Assembly: GCA_039188505.1 (NCBI GenBank)
Contig: JBCCZC010000246.1
Span: forward strand, 1 to 8,364
Source of the DNA: JBCCZC01 sp039188505
Lineage (GTDB): Bacteria > Pseudomonadota > Gammaproteobacteria > Xanthomonadales > SZUA-38
Direction: 5' to 3'
Length of the DNA stretch: 8,364 nucleotides
A model generated the notes under the pieces. That model saw nothing but the letters and a program-made list of their open reading frames with translations. It was not told the DNA's origin and did no database searches. Shown piece after piece: positions 1 through 5,121 of the stretch. The position numbers and the translations under genes are program-made. Numbering within the stretch: the stretch's first letter is position 1; the number at the start of each line of letters is the position of its first letter.

Positions 1-2
1 AT

Positions 3-686
3 CAGACGTTCGAACAGATTGTTCGAGCTCGAGACGAAGACCTCTTGAAGGCGGTGCTGCAGGAGGGCGTGAGACCCGGTCGGTACGATCTACTCAGGGC
101 AGCGGCCTTGTTCGAGCTTGCCAACGTCTTCGAAGAACTGTTCGAGTCGCTGCCTGAAGACGATCAGCGGTTCTTGACCAACGATGGTCAATCCTTGCTA
201 CGTCAGGCTGCGTTGGGTGGATCGTTCGAGGTCGCGAGGTTTCTGGTCGACAGCGGGGCCGACGTGAATCGTGACTTTCCGCTGCTGGCGGCGTCTCAAG
301 AGGGTCGCTGGGCTGTCGTCAATCTATTGCTTGAGGCCGGAGCCAGCTTGCCCCCCGAGTCCGAAACTGAGTTGTTGGGTAATGCGGCACGTTACGGCGA
401 CGTTCCTGTTCTTCAGTTTCTTCTCGGAATCGGATTGAACGAGAACGCGTTGAACATCCGTGGAGAGCACGTCCTTCACTATCCAGCGCACCACGAAATC
501 GAGGCACAGGGTGCCAGAAATTGGCGTTTTCTGGTGTCTCGAGGGGCAGATCCGGAATTGGCCCTGTGCAGGCTCGACAAGAGCACGATTGACCACATGC
601 TTGAAAAGGCGCCCCTATGGTATGCAGAAGTTGTTGCGTCGGTGGCTGTGGATTGCCCAGCGCTTGCAATCGGGAGTGATGAGTAG
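3..686 (+). CDS. Ankyrin-repeat protein, 5' end cut by window edge
   Basis: The frame is open from the first complete codon at position 3 and ends at TAG 684-686, so 227 residues are visible and the true start lies outside the window. A TTG at 45 is in frame but has no reason to be the start. About four ankyrin-type helix-turn-helix repeats can be seen, at visible residues 61-89, 91-116, 121-149 and 154-185. The best show the signature pattern, e.g. 'LLRQAALGGSFEVARFLVDS' followed by 'GADVN', and 'AVVNLLLEAGASL'. The last 40 or so residues are not repeat-like. Ankyrin repeats mediate protein-protein binding, so the partner and role cannot be read from the sequence. No signal peptide can be judged because the N-terminus is missing. 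By eye its base composition is lower in GC (about 52-63% in blocks I counted) than the neighbouring phospholipase gene (about 68% in one block), which fits accessory or acquired DNA. It converges on the phospholipase gene with 33 bases between the stops. Confidence 0.85.
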   Translation, partial: QTFEQIVRARDEDLLKAVLQEGVRPGRYDLLRAAALFELANVFEELFESLPEDDQRFLTNDGQSLLRQAALGGSFEVARFLVDSGADVNRDFPLLAASQEGRWAVVNLLLEAGASLPPESETELLGNAARYGDVPVLQFLLGIGLNENALNIRGEHVLHYPAHHEIEAQGARNWRFLVSRGADPELALCRLDKSTIDHMLEKAPLWYAEVVASVAVDCPALAIGSDE

Positions 687-719
687 GCGCCGTTTAGGTC
701 GGCCGCCTCCGGCGTTCGA

Positions 720-1775
720 TCAATGTTCAGGGAAGGGCTCAATGTCCTCGACCGGCGTGCCGCGGTCGAGCCAGCCCACGAAGGCATCGGCGATGGACCT
801 GCTCGCCTCGACCGCCGCCTGCCAGGCGCGCTGGCGGGAGGCGTAGTCGAGCTTGGCGAAGTCCTTCCGGTCGGGGATCTTCCCGCCGGGAAGCGAGGCC
901 ACCAGTTCTGCCGATGGCACGACCGCAAAGGTCCGGTCCAGGTCCAGGGGGTCTAGCCGTCGCCAGGGTAGCGCCTTGTCGAACCAGCCGGGCTTGAAGG
1001 TACTGGAGAAGTGGGGGTAGAAAACGATGCCGTCGCGGGCGTCGCGAAACGGCAGCGGGATGTGATAGTCGGTAATTCCGCCGTCCCGGTAAACGCCAGG
1101 CGGCGCGCCCGGAATGCCGACGCCCTCGAGGACGAGCGGAATGCTGCCGCTGGCCAGGAGCGCGGGGCCGAGAGCCGGGCCATCGAGCACGCTGCGTTCT
1201 GCTGACCACCCGGTCCGGTCCAGAAGGCTCGTTTCGAAATCCGGATGGTGCACGGCGTGGCGCGCGAAGCCCAGGCCCGCCGCTCGCGAACTCAGCGCAT
1301 TCAGCAGGCCGACGCCTAGCAGCCCCGGGCCCTGGAGCAACCGCTGCTCGGACGCCAGCAGGCCGCGACTGCGTACGGCCAGGATCGCAAGTCGGAAGCG
1401 CGGGTGGCCGATGATCGCCTCTGCGGCGCCATCGGCGAGCAGGGCCGCGACGATGGCGCGGGCCCCGCGGGTGATCTCCTGGACATCCGGTCGCTCGGAA
1501 TACCGCTGCTCCTTGTAGAGCTGGCCCAGCAGGTCCGTCCGCCCCGCGGCGCCCGCTGCAAAACGCCAGGCCCCGATCGAGGCGCCCACGAAATCGATGG
1601 GCTTCGTCCCGCGAAGGAACCAGTCGCCGAACAGGAAATCGTCCAGCGCCTTGAGGATGAGCCACTTGGGTCCGCCGGCGGCTCCGGGAACCACTCGGAC
1701 GTCGTCGGGCGAAAGGCCGCGCTCGGCGATCCACGCGCGGGCAGCGCTGCCGGCGAAAAGCCGCAGCCTCTTCAG
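720..1775 (-). CDS. Patatin-like phospholipase (lipid acyl hydrolase), probable CTG start
   Basis: Patatin-fold Ser-Asp acyl hydrolase, expected to release fatty acids from phospholipids or other acyl lipids. From a CTG start the protein has 351 residues. The oxyanion-hole stretch 'PGAAGGPKW' is at residues 30-38, the nucleophile motif GASIG has Ser66, and the dyad Asp231 lies in 'YRDGGITDYH'. 'ASGSIPLV' (208-215) is the usual patatin strand-turn before the DGG motif. There is no signal peptide or membrane segment, so it is likely cytoplasmic or peripheral. Start choice: the in-frame GTG at 1692-1694 would remove the first strand before the GGPKW loop. The frame stays open upstream to a stop at 1860-1862, and the residues before GTG ('LRLFAGSAARAWIAERGLSP') look like the normal family N-terminus. 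No ATG, GTG or TTG occurs there. CTG at 1773-1775 sits 7 bases after a GGGAG ribosome-binding site and 16 bases after the stop of the upstream dioxygenase gene, with which it likely forms an operon. A small frameshift near an ATG at 1793-1795 is the alternative. Family assignment is firm; the start is not. Confidence 0.85.
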   Translation of the reverse strand: MKRLRLFAGSAARAWIAERGLSPDDVRVVPGAAGGPKWLILKALDDFLFGDWFLRGTKPIDFVGASIGAWRFAAGAAGRTDLLGQLYKEQRYSERPDVQEITRGARAIVAALLADGAAEAIIGHPRFRLAILAVRSRGLLASEQRLLQGPGLLGVGLLNALSSRAAGLGFARHAVHHPDFETSLLDRTGWSAERSVLDGPALGPALLASGSIPLVLEGVGIPGAPPGVYRDGGITDYHIPLPFRDARDGIVFYPHFSSTFKPGWFDKALPWRRLDPLDLDRTFAVVPSAELVASLPGGKIPDRKDFAKLDYASRQRAWQAAVEASRSIADAFVGWLDRGTPVEDIEPFPEH

Positions 1776-1782
1776 AAGGGAG

Positions 1783-1787
1783 CTCCC
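1783..1787 (-). promoter_or_regulatory. Ribosome-binding site deciding the patatin gene start
   Basis: GGGAG on the minus strand, 7 bases before the CTG at 1775-1773. It is the only good Shine-Dalgarno match near the conserved N-terminus of the phospholipase, and is the reason for preferring CTG over the downstream GTG. It lies within the palindrome GGGAGCTCCC. Confidence 0.5.
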
Positions 1788-1791
1788 GGGT

Positions 1792-2817
1792 TCATGCCGG
1801 AACCGGCCGGGTGCCCGCGGTTCGCTTCGACCGAATACAGAATCGCTTCTCGAGCTTGTTCAGCGCGGCGGATTGCTCATGGTCGATTCTGATGCCGGAA
1901 TCGCAGCGTCCCCGCGTCGCCACAGCAGGGGCATCAAACGACGTCGGCGCGTACGCTTCGAAGGGTCGCAGCGCACGATGGGACCGTGGATCTCCGACGA
2001 GCCGGTGAACGCGTTCGCCGGTATCGTCAAAGATCCAGACCTTTCTCAGCCGCCGCTCGCCGACGCGGGAAAACCCGGTCCGGCCATGCAGCATGCGCTC
2101 GTTATCCACGATCAGCAGATCGCCGGGCTTCAAGGTGAACAGCGGGTTTTTTCCGATGGCGGCATGGATCCGCTCTCTGAACGCGCTGATGGCCGCCTCG
2201 GCCCAGGCGGGTACATACAGATGCGAGTCGAAGCGGAAACGCATTCTCAACCAGTCGTCGCCGCGCCGCTCGAAAACCGGTAGCTCGGTACAGAGGAGGT
2301 CATCGCGACAGAGGACGATGCAGCCGGGCGTCAGCAGCGTGGCCAGAATTTCGGGGTCGTGTTCCAGCAGTTCGGCGAAGATCTGCTGCGTATCCACGAG
2401 AATGGTCTCACCGCCCCCGGGAGCATGCTTGAGGCACTGCTGGACGATGAATCTCGGCGGACCGAAGCGCTGCAGGCCGGTGTCCGTGGCCAGGAGGCCG
2501 TCGATGTAGGCACCATCGGTATGCGGTTCGAGACCCTGGGCCCCAAGCGAAACGTATTCTGCTCGGTAAGGCGTCCAATCCTGCCGGACGGGCGCCTCAT
2601 GATCACCGATCAGCCCCGTTTCCGATGCCCGGACATGCCCCTGGATCTCGCCGAGCATGGCGGCGACCGCATGGAGGCTATGCGTCGTCGGTGGCTGGCC
2701 GCGCAAACGGCAGAATCCAGTCGCTGACAGCGCTCGTCGCAGGGCATCGACATCCGAGTGAAGAAATTTCCCGTCAGGGATTGCGACTGTCTCGCCTGCT
2801 GATATCGCCTTCGCCAC
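1792..2817 (-). CDS. TauD/TfdA-family Fe(II)/2-oxoglutarate dioxygenase
   Basis: Predicted non-haem iron oxygenase that couples oxidative decarboxylation of 2-oxoglutarate to hydroxylation of a small molecule. The substrate is unknown. From a GTG start it has 341 residues. The iron-binding facial triad is visible as His99-x-Asp101 ('LEPHTDGAY') and distal His244 in 'LLIVDNERMLHGRTGFSRVG'. An arginine cluster at 255-258 supplies the likely 2-oxoglutarate carboxylate ligand. 'GGGETILVDTQQIFAELLEHDPE' style sequence around 134-156 and the distal HGRTxF motif resemble the gamma-butyrobetaine hydroxylase side of the family more than TauD itself, but this does not fix a substrate. Start choice: GTG 2815-2817 has GGGAG 6 bases upstream. 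An in-frame ATG at 2905-2907 would add 30 low-complexity residues without a good ribosome-binding site. Extending still further would read antisense through the tRNA-Ser gene, which is an artefact. The roughly 40 residues after the catalytic domain are not conserved-looking. It lies 16 bases upstream of the phospholipase gene, likely co-transcribed. Confidence 0.85.
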   Translation of the reverse strand: MAKAISAGETVAIPDGKFLHSDVDALRRALSATGFCRLRGQPPTTHSLHAVAAMLGEIQGHVRASETGLIGDHEAPVRQDWTPYRAEYVSLGAQGLEPHTDGAYIDGLLATDTGLQRFGPPRFIVQQCLKHAPGGGETILVDTQQIFAELLEHDPEILATLLTPGCIVLCRDDLLCTELPVFERRGDDWLRMRFRFDSHLYVPAWAEAAISAFRERIHAAIGKNPLFTLKPGDLLIVDNERMLHGRTGFSRVGERRLRKVWIFDDTGERVHRLVGDPRSHRALRPFEAYAPTSFDAPAVATRGRCDSGIRIDHEQSAALNKLEKRFCIRSKRTAGTRPVPA

Positions 2818-2823
2818 GCCTAG

Positions 2824-2828
2824 CTCCC
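2824..2828 (-). promoter_or_regulatory. Ribosome-binding site of the dioxygenase gene
   Basis: GGGAG on the minus strand ends 6 bases before GTG 2817-2815. The ATG 90 bases further upstream has only a purine-poor leader, so this site decides the start. Confidence 0.5.
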
Positions 2829-2912
2829 GTCTTGACCGAAGGAATCTGACAACCTGCTGAGGGCGTCCGCGCGCTGCCGCCCCCGTAGCATTCGACGCCC
2901 CCGCCATTGTGC

Positions 2913-2941
2913 TTGCCCGATTCCAGGCTTTTCTGTATTCT
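2913..2941 (+). promoter_or_regulatory. Sigma70-type promoter of tRNA-Ser
   Basis: The -35 box TTGCCC (2913-2918) and -10 box TATTCT (2936-2941) are separated by exactly 17 bases. The -10 box is followed by the GC-rich stretch CCCGCGTCCCC, the kind of discriminator known from stable-RNA promoters under stringent control. Initiation would fall near 2948, giving a leader of about 22 bases before the mature 5' end at 2971. No start was mapped; this is pattern matching only. Confidence 0.65.
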
Positions 2942-2970
2942 CCCGCGTCCCCTGTTCCACGTTCGCCTGC

Positions 2971-3064
<94 letters not shown>

Positions 3065-3088
3065 CACAAGCGCCGTCCGGCGCTTGTG
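3065..3088 (+). terminator. Hairpin directly after tRNA-Ser, likely terminator
   Basis: A perfect 11-base inverted repeat: CACAAGCGCCG (3065-3075), two bases TC, then CGGCGCTTGTG (3078-3088). Outer bases ATT (3061-3063) and AAT (3090-3092) can pair beyond one mismatch. It starts 4 bases after the CCA end, where transcript termination or 3' processing is expected. No T run follows on either strand, so it is not a textbook intrinsic terminator. It may work as a processing or pause structure. Confidence 0.55.
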
Positions 3089-3092
3089 AAAT

Positions 3093-3389
3093 GGTGAGCG
3101 GGAGTGAGAGAAGCCTCTTCTCGCTGTTGATCAGCAATCCGAAGCCCGAAGTCGATGGTGCAGCACGGTTTATCCGACGCTGCTCGCGAGATGGGTTCGA
3201 CCCGAGGTCGACATCAGTCGGCCGACAAATCGCGCAGCCGACACCGTCGGCGAGCGACTCCGAAAGGCGTGAGGCCGTTTGCGGCCGAATCATCCTTCCC
3301 TCTCCGCCATTTCCATCGTCATATCGCCCTGTTCCTCCGCGACCGCGCTGCGTCCCGTCGAGGCGCCCGGAGCCCGGTTGCGCAGACGC
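3093..3389. other. About 300-base gene-free stretch after tRNA-Ser
   Basis: No convincing gene is present. Open frames here on both strands mostly continue into the antisense of the tRNA or ubiK and show no domain-like sequence. It contains two small hairpins, GCCGAC/GTCGGC (3237-3251) and GGCCG/CGGCC (3273-3286), and the second copy of the tRNA 3' end at 3297-3311. Nothing resembling an integrase, recombinase or full second tRNA is seen. It could be scar DNA from a lost integrated element or ordinary spacer. Confidence 0.5.
3297..3311 (+). repeat. Direct repeat copy 2, copy of the tRNA-Ser 3' end
   Basis: Exact 15-base match to 3049-3063. Six more bases, CGAATC (3286-3291), match the T-loop/T-stem junction of the tRNA (3041-3046), separated by a short run that differs. 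The upstream tRNA parts (D arm, anticodon arm, variable arm, 5' acceptor strand) are absent at the expected distance, so this is only a 3' fragment and not a second tRNA gene. Confidence 0.6.
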
Positions 3390-3629
3390 TCACTCGCCCT
3401 CCAGTTCCGCCAACTGCTGCTCCAGCGCTTCGAGCTTGGCGCGAGTCTTGGCCAGGACGGCCTTCTGGACTTCGAACTCCTCGCGGGTGACGAGATCGAG
3501 GCGGTCGAACCAGGACTGAAGCACGGCGCGGAGGTTCTTCTCGACATCGCGCTTGGCGTCATCGAGGCCGGGCGGCAGCAGAGCGCCGATGCGGCGCGCG
3601 AGATCTTCGATGGTTCCGGGTTCGATCAT
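3390..3629 (-). CDS. ubiK: Ubiquinone biosynthesis accessory factor UbiK (YqiC/BMFP family)
   Basis: Small helper of the aerobic ubiquinone pathway. In E. coli UbiK works with UbiJ near the membrane and supports the Ubi enzyme complex. The 79-residue protein matches the family in length and layout. An N-terminal helix begins 'MIEPGTIEDLARRIGALLPP', followed by 'DVEKNLRAVLQSWFDRLDLV'. The family hallmark 'TREEFEVQKAVLAKTRAKLE' (48-67) comes next, with heptad leucines continuing to the end ('LEALEQQLAELEG'), forming the coiled coil used for trimerisation. ATG 3627-3629 is the natural start. The ribosome-binding site is weak (only CAGG-like). The gene is monocistronic by layout and divergent from the DUF1428 gene. 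The family is restricted to Proteobacteria, which supports the taxonomic reading. Very little else fits this sequence. Confidence 0.92.
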   Translation of the reverse strand: MIEPGTIEDLARRIGALLPPGLDDAKRDVEKNLRAVLQSWFDRLDLVTREEFEVQKAVLAKTRAKLEALEQQLAELEGE

Positions 3630-3656
3630 GATCAGCCTGATTCACTTGGAAACGGC

Positions 3657-3685
3657 AGTTTAGCAGTAGCCTTTTCGCCGGTCAG
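3657..3685 (-). promoter_or_regulatory. Candidate promoter of ubiK
   Basis: On the minus strand, CTGACC (3685-3680) and TAAACT (3662-3657) each match four of six consensus bases and are spaced by 17. Transcription would start near 3650, leaving a leader of about 20 bases before the ATG. It is the best match in the 93-base divergent spacer, but it is weak. Confidence 0.35.
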
Positions 3686-3722
3686 GGCTATGCTGTGAGA
3701 ACACTCTCGGGGGAGATTCTTC

Positions 3723-4076
3723 ATGAGCTATGTCGATGGGTATGTCCTGGCCGTTCCGGCCGCCAATCGCGAGGCGTATCAGCGGGTCGCCGCGGCGTCC
3801 GCCAGACACTTCAAGAACCATGGGGCGACGCGCGTTGTTGAAACCTGGCAGGACGATGTGCCCGACGGCAAGGTCACGTCGTTTCCCCTTGCGGTCCAGA
3901 AGAAGGACGACGAGATCGTCGTGTTTTCCTGGGTCGAGTGGCCGGACAAGGCAACGCGCGTGGCGGCCATGGAGTCGATCATGAAGGCGATGCAGAACGA
4001 CCCGGAAATGAACGAGATGCCCTTCGACGGTATGCGGATGATCTTCGGATCCTTCGACGTGATCGTTGAAGCCTAG
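3723..4076 (+). CDS. DUF1428 family protein (YbaA-like)
   Basis: A small cytosolic protein of 117 residues in the DUF1428 family, whose E. coli member is YbaA. No biochemical role is established, and the fold is of the dimeric alpha/beta-barrel type. Family features are clear: the N-terminal strand 'SYVDGYVLAVPAANREAYQR', the 'HGATRVVETWQDDVPDGKVTSFP' block (33-55), 'VVFSWVEWPDKATRVAAME' (66-84), and the C-terminal 'MPFDGMRMIFGSFDVIVE' (99-116), which is very typical. There is no signal peptide. ATG 3723 has an excellent GGGGGAG ribosome-binding site at 3709-3715 with 7 bases spacing. It is divergent from ubiK and appears monocistronic. A hairpin about 30 bases past the stop (4107-4125) may end its transcript. 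Confidence 0.93.
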   Translation: MSYVDGYVLAVPAANREAYQRVAAASARHFKNHGATRVVETWQDDVPDGKVTSFPLAVQKKDDEIVVFSWVEWPDKATRVAAMESIMKAMQNDPEMNEMPFDGMRMIFGSFDVIVEA

Positions 4077-4106
4077 CTTCTGCCCATCAGGAGACGAGGC
4101 GCACTA

Positions 4107-4125
4107 GCGCGGCTCAGGGCCGCGC
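4107..4125 (+). terminator. GC-rich hairpin after the DUF1428 gene, weak terminator candidate
   Basis: The stem GCGCGGC (4107-4113), loop TCAGG, and stem GCCGCGC (4119-4125) lie between the convergent DUF1428 and tesB genes. There is no T run after it on either strand. The rest of the 172-base spacer 4077-4248 holds only a small GGAAG/CTTCC hairpin at 4208-4221 and nothing gene-like. Confidence 0.3.
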
Positions 4126-4248
4126 CGCTGCTGTCCGCGGCGGCGAGGCGCCGAGACCTGGGGCATTCGAAAGCAGCGTGATTCGAACTCGGGTCTGGAA
4201 AGCGCAGGGAAGGACACTTCCAGGCAGAAGACTGGCTCGGCCGCGGGA

Positions 4249-5121
4249 TCAGGCGTCCGCGCCTTCCCACATGCGGATCAGTCCCTCCTGCGCCGTGACC
4301 GCGCAGAGCTTGCCGTCGGCCCGGAAGATCCGGCCGCGCGACAGGCCCTTGGAGCCCGCGGCGGTGGCGCTATCGCAGGCGTAGAGCAGCCACTCGTCGA
4401 TCCGGAACGGGCGGTGGAACCACATGGCGTGGTCGAGGGACGCCAGCTGCAGCGACGGGTCGAGCAGCGAACGACCGTGCGGCAGCAGCGCCGTGGTCAT
4501 CAGGCCATAGTCGGAGACGTAGGCCAGCATGGCCTCATGGAGCTTGCGGTCGTCGGGGAGGCGGTCGACCGCGCGAAACCAGAAATGCTTCCTCGGCTCC
4601 CGCGGGCCCGGGTCCATGTGCTGGGGCGGACCCACCGGGCGAAACTCGAAGGCGCGGCCCGTCACCAGGAACCGCTTCATCTTCTCCGGCATACCCTCGA
4701 GGGTCCCGATGTCGTACTGACCGACGTCGCGCAGGGACTCGGGCGCCGGAACCTCGGGCATGTTGTCGGCGTGGTCGAAGCCGTCTTCCTCGATCTGAAA
4801 GGAGCAGGCGAGGTTCAGGATCGGCCGGCCGTGCTGGATGGCGACGACGCGGCGATTGTTGAAGCTACGCCCGTCCCGCTGCCGATCGACCTCGTAGACG
4901 ATCGGCGCGTGCATGTCGCCCCGGCGCAGGAAGTAAGCATGCAGCGAATGCACGTTGCGTCCCTCGTCCACCGTATAGCTGGCGGCCGCGAGCGCCTGGC
5001 CCAGGACCTGGCCGCCGTAGACCTGCTTGCTACCGATGTCACGGCTCTCGCCGCGGAACAGGTTCACCTCAAGGCGCTCGAGCGTCAGGAGGTGGACCAG
5101 GTCCGAGAGGACTTCGTTCAC
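4249..5121 (-). CDS. tesB: Acyl-CoA thioesterase II (TesB)
   Basis: Hydrolyses acyl-CoA to free fatty acid and CoA in the cytosol, acting on a broad range of chain lengths. The 290-residue double-hotdog protein is nearly the length of the E. coli enzyme and aligns with it almost without gaps at key points. The N-terminal hotdog has 'FRGESRDIGSKQVYGGQVLG' (22-41) and 'HSLHAYFLRRGD' (58-69). The second hotdog holds the catalytic triad positions: Asp204 in 'YVSDYGLM', position 228 in 'LQLASLDHAMWFHRPF', and Gln278 in 'TAQEGLIR'. These equal E. coli Asp204, Thr228 and Gln278, except that residue 228 is Ser here, a conservative swap. The start is GTG 5121-5119, overlapping the stop of the upstream M14 peptidase gene as GTGA. 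No clear ribosome-binding site is seen, so translation is probably coupled to that of the peptidase. Confidence 0.95.
   Translation of the reverse strand: MNEVLSDLVHLLTLERLEVNLFRGESRDIGSKQVYGGQVLGQALAAASYTVDEGRNVHSLHAYFLRRGDMHAPIVYEVDRQRDGRSFNNRRVVAIQHGRPILNLACSFQIEEDGFDHADNMPEVPAPESLRDVGQYDIGTLEGMPEKMKRFLVTGRAFEFRPVGPPQHMDPGPREPRKHFWFRAVDRLPDDRKLHEAMLAYVSDYGLMTTALLPHGRSLLDPSLQLASLDHAMWFHRPFRIDEWLLYACDSATAAGSKGLSRGRIFRADGKLCAVTAQEGLIRMWEGADA

Noticed and set aside
739..1734. A 331-codon minus-strand frame with ATG start overlapping the patatin gene
   Set aside because: It is the same region read one base out of phase. It is rich in Arg and Pro and lacks any motif, whereas the patatin frame has GGPKW, GASIG and DGG.
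1772..1795. Programmed -1 frameshift joining ATG 1795 to the patatin frame
   Set aside because: The sequence before the stop, GCT CCC TTC TGA, is not a proper X-XXY-YYZ slippery heptamer and no downstream stimulatory structure stands out. A CTG start or an indel is simpler.
3181..3230. GGGTTCGACCC resembling a tRNA T arm in the spacer after tRNA-Ser
   Set aside because: The arms do not form a 5-bp T stem around a 7-base loop, and no acceptor or anticodon arm can be placed around it.
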